From positions 1 through 64,000 of the forward strand of contig CAVRBT010000021.1 of assembly GCA_963719275.1 (NCBI GenBank): a stretch of 64,000 nucleotides of DNA, in the 5' to 3' direction. Of the stretch, positions 38,168-47,180 are shown piece after piece. The DNA is from AC-32 sp963719275. GTDB lineage: Bacteria; Actinomycetota; Thermoleophilia; Gaiellales; Gaiellaceae. The notes under the pieces are model-generated. The model did no database searches, had not been told where the DNA came from, and worked only from the letters and a program-made list of their open reading frames with translations. The translations under genes and the position numbers were made by a program. Every line of letters begins with the position of its first letter. Within the stretch, counting starts at the first letter, position 1.

Positions 38168-38284
38168 CGGCGCGGACTCTAGAGCCCGCCGCGGCCGCCC
38201 CAACGATCATCCGTCGTCGGAGCCGGGCTTTGCCCGGCGGAGGCACACGACCGCCCGCGGTGGCGCGCCAAGAAGAAGGGGGCT

Positions 38285-38311
38285 CACGGGGGAAACATGG
38301 TTTCCCCCGTG
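38285..38311 (-). terminator. terminator of hppA
   Basis: A perfect 12-bp stem (CACGGGGGAAAC with GTTTCCCCCGTG) around a 3-base loop, beginning 4 bases after the hppA stop codon on the minus strand. There is no long U tract, as is usual for such GC-rich genomes. A second small hairpin, GCCGGGCTTTGCCCGGC, follows near 38220-38240. Confidence 0.75.
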
Positions 38312-38314
38312 CTA

Positions 38315-40354
38315 CTAGCCGTGAATGGAGACGATCAGCGGGATGATCAGGATCGCGACCAGGTTCGTGATCTTGATCATCGGGTTGATCGCGGGCCCCG
38401 CGGTGTCCTTGTAGGGGTCGCCGACAGTGTCGCCCGTCACCGCGGCGGCGTGGGCCTCCGAGCCCTTGCCGCCGAAGGCGCCGTCCTCGATCAGCTTCTT
38501 CGCGTTGTCCCAGGCGCCGCCGCCCGAGGTCATCGCGATCGCGAGGAACAGACCCGTCACGATCGTCCCGATCAGCAGGCCGCCGAGCAGCTTCGCGCTG
38601 ATCACCCCCGCCACGATCGGGAAAACGATCGGGATCAGGGCCGGCAGCAGCATGCTCTTGATCGCCGAGCCGGTGACGATGTCGATCGCGCGGCCGTACT
38701 CCGGGCGCGCCGTCCCTTCCATGATCCCGGGGATCTCGCGGAACTGCCGCCGCACCTCGGTCACGACCTGGCCGCCGACGCGGCCGACCGCCTCCATCGC
38801 GAGCGACGCGAACAGGAACGGCATCAGGCCGCCGATGAAGAGGCCGGCGATCACCCAGGCGTCGTCGAGCCTGAACACCGTCTGGAAGTTGTTCACCTCG
38901 AGGCCGTTGGTGTAGCCGTCGAAGAGGATCAGCGCCGCCAGCGCGGCCGAGCCGATCGCGTAGCCTTTCGTGACTGCCTTCGTCGTGTTGCCGACGGCGT
39001 CCAGGGGGTCGGTGATCGCTCGCACCGACTCGTCGAGGTCCGCCATCTCCGCGATGCCGCCCGCGTTGTCGGTCACCGGGCCGTAGGCGTCCAGCGCGAC
39101 GATCAGACCCGTCATCGACAGCTGCGCCATCACCGCGACGCCGATCCCGTAGAGGCCGGCGAAGTGGTTCGCGAGCAGGATCCCGACCGCGATCACGACC
39201 ACGGGCGCCGCGGTCGACTGCATCCCGACGGCGAGCCCCTCGATGATGTTCGTCGCGTGGCCGGTGCGCGAGGAGGACGCGATCTGCTTCACGGGTCGCC
39301 AGCGGGTGCCCGTGTAGTACTCGGTGATCGCCACCAGCAGGAAGGTGACGACGAGGCCGATGAGCGCCGAGCCGTAGAGCTCCCAGAAAGTGAAGGTGCT
39401 CGTGTCGTAGGCGAGCGTGACCGGGATGAAGCCGAGCGCCGAGAGCACGGTCGCGACGAGGATGGCCTTGTAGAGCGCATTCATGATCGAGCCACTGCGC
39501 CCGACCCGCGCGAAGAAGGTGCCGATCACCGAGGCCAGAATCGACATCCCCCCCAGCGCGAGGGGATAGAGCTCGAGGTGCTGGGCCGGAAAGCGCTGCG
39601 AGGCGAGCAGCATCACGGCGACGGCGGTCACGGCGTAGGTCTCGAACAGGTCAGCCGCCATGCCTGCGCAGTCGCCGACGTTGTCGCCGACATTGTCCGC
39701 GATCACGGCCGGGTTGCGCGGGTCGTCCTCGGGAATCCCCGCCTCGATCTTCCCGACGAGGTCGGCGCCGACGTCGGCGGCCTTCGTGTAGATGCCGCCG
39801 CCGAGGCGGGCGAAGACGGAGATCAGCGAGCCTCCGAACGCGAGGCCGATCAGGTCGTCGATCGCCGAGGCACTGGAGTGGTCGAGCCACCCGGTGAGGA
39901 TCCAGTAGTAGCCGGCGACCCCGAGCAGGCCGAGGCCGACGACGAGCAGGCCGGTCACCGAGCCGGCGCGGAAGGCGACGTTCAGCGCAGGCTTGAGCCC
40001 CTTCTTGGCAGCCTCCGCGGTGCGGACGTTCGAACGCACGGCGACGTTCATGCCGATGAAGCCCGCGGCCGCAGACAGCGCGGCGCCGATGAGGAAGCCC
40101 ACGGCCGTGCCCCAGCCGAGCTTGTTGTAGAAACCGAGCAGGAGGAAGGGCACGATCGCGACGATCGCGATCGTCGTGTACTGCCGCCGCAGGTACGCAG
40201 CCGCGCCTTCCTGCACGGCGCGCGCGATCTCCTGCATCCGCTCGGTCCCCGCCGGCTGCGCGAGGAGCCAGTAGGTCAGCGCGATCCCGTAGGCGATCGC
40301 CACGCCCGAGCAGATCAGGGCGAAGAGCACCGCGTGGTCAGTGAAGAAATCCAT
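38315..40354 (-). CDS. hppA: K+-independent H+-translocating membrane pyrophosphatase
   Basis: A 679-residue protein with about 16 membrane helices that couples pyrophosphate hydrolysis to proton pumping. Catalytic motifs: GGGIYTKAADVGADLVGKIE, IPEDDPRNPAVIADNVGDNV with GDCAGMAADLFE, ALDAYGPVTDNAGGIAEM and TGDTVGDPYKDTAGPAINPM. The segment GNTTKAVTKGYAIGSAAL has Lys where K+-dependent enzymes have Ala, marking the K+-independent subfamily. It is transcribed alone with its own terminator. Confidence 0.96.
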   Translation of the reverse strand: MDFFTDHAVLFALICSGVAIAYGIALTYWLLAQPAGTERMQEIARAVQEGAAAYLRRQYTTIAIVAIVPFLLLGFYNKLGWGTAVGFLIGAALSAAAGFIGMNVAVRSNVRTAEAAKKGLKPALNVAFRAGSVTGLLVVGLGLLGVAGYYWILTGWLDHSSASAIDDLIGLAFGGSLISVFARLGGGIYTKAADVGADLVGKIEAGIPEDDPRNPAVIADNVGDNVGDCAGMAADLFETYAVTAVAVMLLASQRFPAQHLELYPLALGGMSILASVIGTFFARVGRSGSIMNALYKAILVATVLSALGFIPVTLAYDTSTFTFWELYGSALIGLVVTFLLVAITEYYTGTRWRPVKQIASSSRTGHATNIIEGLAVGMQSTAAPVVVIAVGILLANHFAGLYGIGVAVMAQLSMTGLIVALDAYGPVTDNAGGIAEMADLDESVRAITDPLDAVGNTTKAVTKGYAIGSAALAALILFDGYTNGLEVNNFQTVFRLDDAWVIAGLFIGGLMPFLFASLAMEAVGRVGGQVVTEVRRQFREIPGIMEGTARPEYGRAIDIVTGSAIKSMLLPALIPIVFPIVAGVISAKLLGGLLIGTIVTGLFLAIAMTSGGGAWDNAKKLIEDGAFGGKGSEAHAAAVTGDTVGDPYKDTAGPAINPMIKITNLVAILIIPLIVSIHG

Positions 40355-40471
40355 GTCCTCCTGCTCTCACAAAGTCGGCCGCGCTGCCGCATGGCGACGC
40401 GGTTTGAGGGTTCACAAGCCTGCGGTGCGGGAGGCTAACGGATAGGGCTGACGACCGCGCGGGAAACGCGG

Positions 40472-41263
40472 CTAGAAGCGTGCGCCGAGCAGCGCATTGG
40501 CGCAGAGGTGCTCCTCCGGCTGCGGCGGAATCCTCGGGACGACCGCGAAGAGCAGCTCGCGCAGCCGCTCGTTGTTCTCGTTGAAGACGGTCACGACCTG
40601 CTCGTGCGAGACCGGTTCGGTGCCCTCGACGCCGACGTCGTGGTCGGTGACCATCGAGATGTTCGCGTAGCAGAGCTCGAGCTCGCGGGCGAGGTAACCC
40701 TCCGGGTACGCGGTCATGTTGATCACGTCCCAGCCGGCCTCCTGAAACCAGCGCGACTCCGCGCGCGTCGAGAAGCGCGGGCCCTGGATCGTGACCACCG
40801 TGCCGCCGTCGCGGACCGGGATCCCCAGCTCCCGCGCGGTGTCGACGAGCAGCGTGCGCAGGTCCGGGCAGTACGGGTCGGCCGCGGAGACGTGGGTCGT
40901 CTCCGGGCCGTCGTAGAACGTGTCCTTGCGGCCGCTCGTGCGGTCGACGAACTGGTCGCAGACGACGAACTCGCCGAGCTGCAGCTCCGCCCTCAGCGCG
41001 CCCGACGCGTTCGGGCCGATGATGCGCCGGACGCCGAGCTCCTTCATCCCCCACACGTTCGCGCGGTACGGGATCGCGTGCGGCGGCAGCTCGTGGTTGC
41101 GCCCGTGGCGGGGCAGGAAGGCGACCCGCGCGCCTTCGATCTCGCCGACCACGTAGGGCGCCGAGGGCTTGCCGTAGGGCGTGTCGAGCTCGACTTCCTC
41201 GACGTCGTCGAGGAACGAGTAGAAGCCCGACCCGCCGAAGATGCCGACGTCTGCGCCCGCCAT
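40472..41263 (-). CDS. mtnP: S-methyl-5'-thioadenosine phosphorylase
   Basis: A 263-residue member of purine nucleoside phosphorylase family 2. Motifs: GIFGGSGFYSFLDDVEEVEL, LPRHGRNHELPPHAIPYRAN (phosphate and substrate site), RRIIGPNASGALRAELQLGE, VDRTSGRKDTFYDG, TIQGPRFSTRAESRWF and NMTAYPEGYLA. It splits methylthioadenosine, the by-product of polyamine and quorum-signal synthesis, to adenine and methylthioribose-1-phosphate. No other salvage gene is nearby. Confidence 0.92.
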   Translation of the reverse strand: MAGADVGIFGGSGFYSFLDDVEEVELDTPYGKPSAPYVVGEIEGARVAFLPRHGRNHELPPHAIPYRANVWGMKELGVRRIIGPNASGALRAELQLGEFVVCDQFVDRTSGRKDTFYDGPETTHVSAADPYCPDLRTLLVDTARELGIPVRDGGTVVTIQGPRFSTRAESRWFQEAGWDVINMTAYPEGYLARELELCYANISMVTDHDVGVEGTEPVSHEQVVTVFNENNERLRELLFAVVPRIPPQPEEHLCANALLGARF

Positions 41264-41305
41264 CGCGGCGCGGAGCCTAGCGACCCCGCGCCGCGCTCAC
41301 GGTGC

Positions 41306-43225
41306 CTAGCGTCTGCGGCCCAGCCAGAGGTTGACCTTGGCGTTGTTGCCGAGGAGCTTGCCCGGGACCGGGCTCTCGCGGACGACCTTCCCCTTCCTCT
41401 TCTTCGAAGACTTGACGTACTTCACGCGGCCGATCTTGCAGTGGCGCTTCTTGATCGACGTGCGCGCGGAGGTGAGCCTCTTGCCGAGCACGTTCGGAAC
41501 CTGGCAGGGCGGCTTCAGAACGGTACTTCCGCAGCCGCCGAGCGACTTGCACGCGTTCAAGCGGCCGCCGGTGGCGACCTTGTCGTGCAGTGAGCCGAGC
41601 GAGTCGACGCCGCCGAGGACCCAAGACTTGAGCCTCGCGACCGTGAAGGACGGGTGCGCCGCCTTCACCAGCGCGGCCACTCCGGCGACGTGCGGGCTCG
41701 CCATCGAGGTGCCGCTGATCGTGCTGTAGTCCTCGCTCGAGGCCCGCAGGCAGCCCAGCGAGAGGTCGTCCACGTAGCCGCCGTCGCCGACGGTGCCGTC
41801 GCTGTTCGCGATCAGGCGCAGGGCCGGGTAGAACGTCGCCGCGCCGTCGTACGCGGACACGTCGGTCGTAAGCCCGATGAACGCACCGCCGGTCGAGCCC
41901 GACCAGTTGCTCCCGCTGAAGTTCGATCCGTCGGACGACCCGAAGACCTGGAAGTAGTCATGGTTGAGCTGCGTGTCGAGACGAAGGTTGTAGAACAGCC
42001 TGCAGCCGATCCTCCCCGCAAGGCTTGCCATCGGCGTCGAGCGGAAGAGCCAGGTGTCGCTGCCGGGCTGGTAGGCGCCCGCGGGCGAGTCGGCCGCGCT
42101 GTAGAGGCCGGTCGCGTGCGTCGCCGACTGGCCGAACGGCAGCCCGGCGGTCTGGTTGGTCGCCCAGCTCGCGAGCGACTCGAAGCCCTCGTTGGCGAGC
42201 GTGTCGTACGCGGGCCACGTGCTCTGGATGCCCACGCCCGGGGCGGCGAGGTCGACGCTCTGGCCGTAGTTCGAGAAGCCGGCGAGCGTGTCGTGGGAGT
42301 CCGTCGCCGCGACGCAGATCACGTTCGCGAGGTTGTCCGGCGCCGCGCCGTAGTTGCACGGGTAGTGCGGGAAGTTGTCGTCGCTGAGGCCGTCGTTGCC
42401 GGCAGCGACCACGAACAGCGTGTTCGGGCAGGACGCGATCGCGTCGCGCATCGCCGTCGAGTAGCTCGTCCCGCCGAGGCTCGCGTTCACGATGCTCGCG
42501 CCGTGCGTGCATGCGTAGGCGAGCCCGGCGGTGACGTTGGCGTTCGAGCCGCTGCCGCTCCCGTCGAGCACCCGCACCGGCATCAGGCCGACCTGCCAGT
42601 TGACGCCGGTGAGGCCGCGGCCGTTGTTGCCGCGCGCTCCGATCGTCCCGGCGACGTGCGTGCCGTGGCCGTTGAAGTCTCGGGGGTCGCTGTCGCCCTG
42701 GACGAAGTCGTGGCCCGGGACGACGTTCGCCGAGAGGTCGAGGTGGTCGGCCGAGATCCCGGTATCGACGATCCCGACGGTCACGGCCGTGCTGCCCGTG
42801 TTGATGTTCCAGGCCGCGGGCGCGCTGATCTTGGCCAACCCCCACAGCTGCGGGTAGCGGGGATCGTTCGGGACCGCGTCGGCATGGTAGAGGTAGTTCG
42901 GCTCCGCGTAGGCGACGGCGGGGTTGCTACGGAACGAGGTAACGGCGTGCTGGACGGAGCCGTCGACGTGCACGAGTTGCAGGCCCGGCAGCACGAGCGG
43001 CTTCACCCTCGTCGCGGACTCGGCGGAGAGCGCCTCCTTGCGCGAGAGGGGATCGGCATTCGGGCGGAACCGCACGACGACCTCACCAGTGACGTACGAG
43101 CGATTCGCCCCCTTCAGCGTCAGCGTTACCGCGTTGCGCGCCGCCCCAGCGCCGCCGGCGGACGGCGCCACCGCGGCCGTGAGCAGCGCAGCAACAACGG
43201 CGCCGCAGACCCTCGACCTACCCAT
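41306..43225 (-). CDS. secreted subtilisin-like serine protease (S8) with PASTA-like tail
   Basis: A 639-residue precursor: a signal peptide (CGAVVAALLTAAVAPSAGGA), an inhibitor-type prodomain (VTGEVVVRFRPNADPL, then AVAYAEPNYLYHAD), and an S8 domain. The catalytic triad is visible as Asp in VGIVDTGI, His in NGHGTHVAGTIGA and Ser in SGTSMASPHVAG, with the oxyanion Asn in VVAAGNDG. A domain of about 130 residues (ANEGFESLASWATNQTAGLP, ending DDLSLGCLR) is inserted between AAPGVGIQ and the Ser motif. It resembles a MAM-like carbohydrate-binding fold. The end (CQVPNVLGKRLTSARTSIKK) is PASTA-like and may bind peptidoglycan. Confidence 0.9.
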   Translation of the reverse strand: MGRSRVCGAVVAALLTAAVAPSAGGAGAARNAVTLTLKGANRSYVTGEVVVRFRPNADPLSRKEALSAESATRVKPLVLPGLQLVHVDGSVQHAVTSFRSNPAVAYAEPNYLYHADAVPNDPRYPQLWGLAKISAPAAWNINTGSTAVTVGIVDTGISADHLDLSANVVPGHDFVQGDSDPRDFNGHGTHVAGTIGARGNNGRGLTGVNWQVGLMPVRVLDGSGSGSNANVTAGLAYACTHGASIVNASLGGTSYSTAMRDAIASCPNTLFVVAAGNDGLSDDNFPHYPCNYGAAPDNLANVICVAATDSHDTLAGFSNYGQSVDLAAPGVGIQSTWPAYDTLANEGFESLASWATNQTAGLPFGQSATHATGLYSAADSPAGAYQPGSDTWLFRSTPMASLAGRIGCRLFYNLRLDTQLNHDYFQVFGSSDGSNFSGSNWSGSTGGAFIGLTTDVSAYDGAATFYPALRLIANSDGTVGDGGYVDDLSLGCLRASSEDYSTISGTSMASPHVAGVAALVKAAHPSFTVARLKSWVLGGVDSLGSLHDKVATGGRLNACKSLGGCGSTVLKPPCQVPNVLGKRLTSARTSIKKRHCKIGRVKYVKSSKKRKGKVVRESPVPGKLLGNNAKVNLWLGRRR

Positions 43226-43285
43226 CGGTTCCCCTCCCGCTTGACCCGCTCTCCAGAGTCGTTATAGGTCGCCAACTGGACGGTT

Positions 43286-43579
43286 TCAAGCCTGCGGTTT
43301 TTCCGCGGCCGCCGAGGCGTAGGCGAGCTGGAGGTTCGCGAGCACCTGGTTGAAGTCGCGCAGCGCCTCCTCGGGGACCGAGCCCTCGAGCACCGGCACG
43401 AGCGCGCGCAGGGCCTCGATCCCGAGCCGCGCCTGCTCGAGGTCGCGCGCCTCGGCGCTCAGGCGGTGGTAGGCGAGCGAGGAGACAGAATAGAGCGTCT
43501 GGAGCAGGAGGTCGGAGACCTTGAGCTTTGCGAGCTCCGCCTGGATTTCCTCGATCAGGCGCTGCTCGTCGTCAGCCAC
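43286..43579 (-). CDS. small alpha-helical protein (DUF1844-like)
   Basis: A 97-residue protein beginning MADDEQRLIEEIQAELAKLK, then VSDLLLQTLYSVSSLAYHRL and EQARLGIEALRALVPVLEGS. The pattern of three helices with an ALVPVLEG segment matches DUF1844-type proteins. Its GTG start lies within the end of the YbdK-type ligase gene (8-base overlap), so the two are coupled. Function unknown. Confidence 0.65.
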   Translation of the reverse strand: MADDEQRLIEEIQAELAKLKVSDLLLQTLYSVSSLAYHRLSAEARDLEQARLGIEALRALVPVLEGSVPEEALRDFNQVLANLQLAYASAAAEKPQA

Positions 43580-44729
43580 CGACGGGCTCTCGCTCGCGCG
43601 CCTGCTCGGCGTAGATCTCCTCGAGCGAGGCGCCTGCGGCGTACCGCGCGATCTGGCGCTCGGCCGCGTTGGCGGCAGGGATCGTCAGGTACGACGCACA
43701 GCCGAGCTCCTCCGCAGCTGGCTGCACCCACTCGAGCAGCCGCTCGAGGTGCGCCCGCGCCGGGCGAACGTCGCCGGTCGAGAGATCGATCAGCTCGCCG
43801 GAGAGGCCGTAGCGGGTCGCCCGCCAGAGGTTCTCCTCGATCAGGCGGTGCGGGTGCGAAGGGAGCGGCTCGCCCTCGTCGATGGCGCGCGCGATCCGGG
43901 CCGTGAGGGCGTAGCAGAGCGCGGCCAGGCTCCGGGCCTCGCCGAGGTCGGGTTGGGCGTCGCAGATGCGGATCTCGACGGTCGGGAACGCGAGGTGCGG
44001 GCGGACGCTCCACCAGAGCTGGGTGTGCTCGTCGATGGAACGGGTGTCGTAGAGGAAGCCGACGTACCGCTCGAAGCCGTCCCAGCCGTCGTACGCGTCC
44101 GGCACGCCGCAGCGCGGGAACATCTTCGTGAAGATCTCGGTGCGAGCGGAGTGGAGGCCGCTGTTCACGGCCTCGACGAACGGCGAGCTGGCGGAGAGGG
44201 CGAGCAGCTCGGGCAGGAAGTTGCGCAGGGCGTTGCAGACGGCGATCGCACGGTCCGGTCCGTTGATCGCGACGTGGACGTGCAGGCCGAACGTGTTGTT
44301 GCGCCAGACGACGTACCGGAGGATCTCGTCGTTGCGGCGGTAGTGCGGCGTGTCGATGATCCGCTGCTCCTGCCATGGGCTCCAGGGGTGAGTGCCGGTC
44401 GCCGCGAGGCCGACGCCGACCGCGTCCGCGAGCTCGAACAGCTGGGCGCGGCGCTCGCCGAGCCGGCCGGCCACCTCGTCGAAGGAGTCGCACCGGCCGG
44501 TGCGGATCTCGACCTCGGAGGCGATCAGCTCGCCGACGAGGTGCTCCTCCAGCGGTGTGCCCTGCGCCGCCGCCTGCAGCTCCTCGAAGCGATTGGTGAG
44601 GTCGAGGGTCTTTGGGTCGAGGATGGCGAACTCCTCCTCGACGGCGACCGTGAGGTCGGTCGCGGTCTCGAACTGCTCGCGGGCGAGGGCGAGTTGCTCC
44701 TCCGGGCTGAGGCGCTGGGCGTCTCCCAT
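43572..44729 (-). CDS. YbdK-type carboxylate-amine ligase (glutamate-cysteine ligase 2 family)
   Basis: A 385-residue ATP-dependent ligase. Signatures: TVAVEEEFAILDPKTLDLTN near the N-terminus, ASEVEIRTGRCDSFDEVAGR, ATGTHPWSPWQEQRIIDTPH, WRNNTFGLHVHVAINGPDRA, FPTVEIRICDAQPDLGEARS and ATRYGLSGELIDLSTGDVRP. GCS2/YbdK enzymes join glutamate to an amine, classically cysteine, weakly in E. coli YbdK. The product here is uncertain. It heads a two-gene operon with the small helical protein. Confidence 0.9.
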   Translation of the reverse strand: MGDAQRLSPEEQLALAREQFETATDLTVAVEEEFAILDPKTLDLTNRFEELQAAAQGTPLEEHLVGELIASEVEIRTGRCDSFDEVAGRLGERRAQLFELADAVGVGLAATGTHPWSPWQEQRIIDTPHYRRNDEILRYVVWRNNTFGLHVHVAINGPDRAIAVCNALRNFLPELLALSASSPFVEAVNSGLHSARTEIFTKMFPRCGVPDAYDGWDGFERYVGFLYDTRSIDEHTQLWWSVRPHLAFPTVEIRICDAQPDLGEARSLAALCYALTARIARAIDEGEPLPSHPHRLIEENLWRATRYGLSGELIDLSTGDVRPARAHLERLLEWVQPAAEELGCASYLTIPAANAAERQIARYAAGASLEEIYAEQAREREPVGG

Positions 44730-44794
44730 GGGGTCGCTACCTTAGAGGCTCGCCGCCAAGCCGGGTCGGCGCGCCTCGATCCAAAATGCAGTGC

Positions 44795-44857
44795 GTCAGA
44801 CGCTCGCCCGACCAGAGCCCGGGCGAGCTCTATGGTCGGCGCCGCCTAGTCGGCGCC
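44795..44857. repeat. dispersed stop-codon-proximal palindrome, family R2, copy d
   Basis: TCAGACG, a stem GCTCGCCC...GGGCGAGC, then TCTATGGTCGGCGCCGCCTA and GTCGGCGCC. This copy includes the TAG stop codon of the leftward glycosyltransferase gene (44846-44848). Confidence 0.65.
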
Positions 44858-46111
44858 TTGGAAGGGTTGCAACAGCCTCGACGCGACGCTGCTCCAGCTC
44901 CAGCGTTCCTCGACGGCCCGTCGCCCGGCAGCCGCGATCCGGTGGTGCTCTTCGCGGGGGAGCTCGAGCAACTCGCGTAACTTGGCGGTCAGATCGGCGA
45001 CGTCGCCGTTCGCGAAGCTCGTCAAGTGGTGGTGCTCGGGCGGGTACTCCGCCTCGAGGCCCTCGGCGATCTCCTGCAAGCCCGAGTGGCGCGCGACGAG
45101 CGGCGGGGATCCGGCCGCGGCGGCCTCGGCGGCGACCATCCCGAACGCCTCGGGGAAGATCGAGGGCACAACGGTCGCGTCGGCAAGCGAGAGCAAGTGG
45201 ACGAGGTGCCGGTGCTCGAGGGGGCCGGTGAACAGGGTCTGCGGCGGCGCCAGCCGCTTCCGCGCCAGGCGCTCCAGCTCCTCGCGGTAGTCGCCGAAGC
45301 CGACGATGACAGCGCGTGCGTCGAGGTCGCGCAGCGCCTCGAGCAGCAAATGGACGCCTTTGTTGTAGATCAGCTTCCCGAAGTAGAGGACCGTAGGCAC
45401 GTCGTCCGCGAAGAACGCCTCGAAGCGCTCCGCGTTCGCGTCGTCCGGTAGGCGCTCGTTCGTGTTGCCCGGGTTCGGCGGGTCGGCGATCGCTTCTTGG
45501 AGGAGTCGGTCGAGTGCTTTGTCTCGCGGCTCCGGCCGGAAGAGCTCGACGTCGACGCCGGGCGGTACCTCGTGGACACGATCGACGTGGCCGACGACCT
45601 CCTCCAGTACCTCGCGGATGTGCTCGGAGCCGACGAAGACCGCGCCCGCGCCGGCGAGCGACTCCCTCCCCCACGCCTGGAGCTCTGCGTTCCCGCGCAT
45701 CGAGTACTCGAGCTCTGAGCCGTGCGCCTTGACCGCGAAGCGCGCGCCGGAAGCCGCGCCGACGGGGCCACCGAGAAGGACGTGGTTCGCGAAGACGAGG
45801 TCGGCGGGGAGCTGCTCACGAACCGCGGCCGCGTTCTGCTCGACGTAGCGCTCGCGCTCTTCGCGCGTCAGGTCCTGCAGCAGGCGCGGCTCGTGCCCCT
45901 CGTAGCGGTCGAGCACGAAGACCGGAAGCGGGCCCTCGAGCTCCGGCCGCACGTGCCGCGCGCCGCCGAGGTCGTACTCCGGCGGGTGCGGCTCCTGCGA
46001 GAGCACTGTCACGTGGTGCCCGGCGCGGCTCCACTCGCGCGCCAGCGCCCGGGTGTAGACGTTCGACCCGGTCCCGCCGAGCAGGTACCCGTGCCAGAGG
46101 ACGATCCTCAC
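44846..46111 (-). CDS. family GT4 glycosyltransferase
   Basis: A 421-residue GT-B enzyme. The N-terminal domain starts MRIVLWHGYLLGGTGSNVYT with the Gly-rich acceptor loop, and contains AHGSELEYSMRGNAELQAW and VPPGVDVELFRPEP. The C-terminal domain has PTVLYFGKLIYNKGVHLLLE, ARAVIVGFGDYREELERL and the nucleotide-sugar EX7E motif region PSIFPEAFGMVAAEAAAAGS. It transfers a hexose from an NDP-sugar to a cell-envelope or lipid acceptor; the acceptor is unknown. It is 70 bases downstream of rex. Confidence 0.9.
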   Translation of the reverse strand: MRIVLWHGYLLGGTGSNVYTRALAREWSRAGHHVTVLSQEPHPPEYDLGGARHVRPELEGPLPVFVLDRYEGHEPRLLQDLTREERERYVEQNAAAVREQLPADLVFANHVLLGGPVGAASGARFAVKAHGSELEYSMRGNAELQAWGRESLAGAGAVFVGSEHIREVLEEVVGHVDRVHEVPPGVDVELFRPEPRDKALDRLLQEAIADPPNPGNTNERLPDDANAERFEAFFADDVPTVLYFGKLIYNKGVHLLLEALRDLDARAVIVGFGDYREELERLARKRLAPPQTLFTGPLEHRHLVHLLSLADATVVPSIFPEAFGMVAAEAAAAGSPPLVARHSGLQEIAEGLEAEYPPEHHHLTSFANGDVADLTAKLRELLELPREEHHRIAAAGRRAVEERWSWSSVASRLLQPFQGAD

Positions 46112-46181
46112 GGCGCCGCCACGCTCAAACCCAAACCCCTGTGACCGTCACCGTTGGCCGAATGGACGCGGCCGCCGCGGG

Positions 46182-46832
46182 CTAGGTGAGGTGGAAGTAG
46201 AGCGCGTGCAGCAAGTCGACCGCGGGGTTCGACGTGTGCACCGTCACGTCGTGCGGGACGTCGAGGAGCGCCTCGGAGTAGTTGAAGATGATCCGCACGC
46301 CGGAGTCGATCAGCTCGTCCGCGACCTCTTGGGCGTGGTCGGCAGGCACCGCGACGACCCCGACGATGATGTTCTTCTCGCGCACCGCGTCGCGCAGGAG
46401 GCCCGAGTCCTCGATCGGCATCGACCCGATCGTGCGCCCGACCTTGTCGGGATCGTTGTCGAAGACGGCGGCGATGTTGATCCCGTGCTCGGCGAAGATC
46501 GGCGAGCTCGCGATCGCGTGGCCAAGGCGCCCAGCCCCCACCAGCGCGATGTTGTGCTGCCCCTGCGTCCGCAGGATCTTGCGGATCTCGCCGAGCAGCG
46601 AGTCGATGTTGTAGCCGACACCGCGCTTGCCGAACTTGCCGAAGGCCGACAGGTCGCGGCGGATCTGCGTCGCGTTGATGTTGGTGTAGTCCGAGATCTC
46701 CTGCGAGGAGATCCGGTCCTTGCCCATCTTCTTGGCCTGGGTCAGAACCTGGAGGTAGCGGCTCAATCGAGCGGCGACCCCGACCGTCAGCCGTTCCGAC
46801 CCAGCCGCATTGTGAACGGTCGTTTGCAACAC
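46182..46832 (-). CDS. rex: redox-sensing transcriptional repressor Rex
   Basis: A 216-residue protein from GTG 46830-46832. The N-terminal winged helix is typical: ARLSRYLQVLTQAKKMGKDR, ISSQEISDYTNINATQIRRD and LSAFGKFGKRGVGYN. The Rossmann domain has IALVGAGRLGHAIASSPIFA and the acidic FDNDPDKVG. Rex leaves its operators when NADH rises and controls fermentation and respiration genes. A partial Rex-box match (TTGTGAA-N6-TTTGCAA at 46810-46829) overlaps its own 5' end, which would allow autoregulation. It is followed by a glycosyltransferase gene. Confidence 0.93.
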   Translation of the reverse strand: MLQTTVHNAAGSERLTVGVAARLSRYLQVLTQAKKMGKDRISSQEISDYTNINATQIRRDLSAFGKFGKRGVGYNIDSLLGEIRKILRTQGQHNIALVGAGRLGHAIASSPIFAEHGINIAAVFDNDPDKVGRTIGSMPIEDSGLLRDAVREKNIIVGVVAVPADHAQEVADELIDSGVRIIFNYSEALLDVPHDVTVHTSNPAVDLLHALYFHLT

Positions 46833-46877
46833 GCACGATCATTGTGCCGGACCCGCGCAGCTTGGGGAGTCAGACCG

Positions 46878-47162
46878 TCACAAGCTCGGCTCTGAGCGGG
46901 GACTTTGTGCCGCTACCAGCCGCCGCCGGAACGCGTCCTCATGGACGTGGTAGGTGAAGACGCGCTCGCCGTTGATCTCGACGACGGGCAGCCACTCGCG
47001 GTAGCGCGCCTCGAGCTCCGCGTCGCCGTCGATCGCGACCTCCTCCAGCGCGAACCGGAGCTCATCCCGCAGAGCGCGAACCTGCGCGAGCGCCCGCTCG
47101 CAGAGGTGGCACCCGGCCGCATGGAAGACCGTTACTCGGACGGCCTGCGGTACGTCATCCAA
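46878..47162 (-). CDS. glutaredoxin-like (DUF836) thiol protein
   Basis: A 94-residue thioredoxin-fold protein. The CxxC site is in VTVFHAAGCHLCERALAQVR. The cis-Pro loop is YREWLPVVEINGERVFTYHV. DUF836 proteins are small glutaredoxin-like reductases of unknown target. It lies 45 bases upstream of rex in the same direction, and in many actinobacteria such a gene adjoins rex and heme genes. Here the upstream neighbour is glutamate dehydrogenase. Confidence 0.88.
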   Translation of the reverse strand: MDDVPQAVRVTVFHAAGCHLCERALAQVRALRDELRFALEEVAIDGDAELEARYREWLPVVEINGERVFTYHVHEDAFRRRLVAAQSPRSEPSL

Positions 47163-47180
47163 GACTCCGTAGGAGGCGGC

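Noticed and set aside
38297..40438. A 713-codon open frame opposite hppA
   Set aside because: Antisense shadow of a complete pyrophosphatase gene; very rich in Arg, Asp and His, with no domain.
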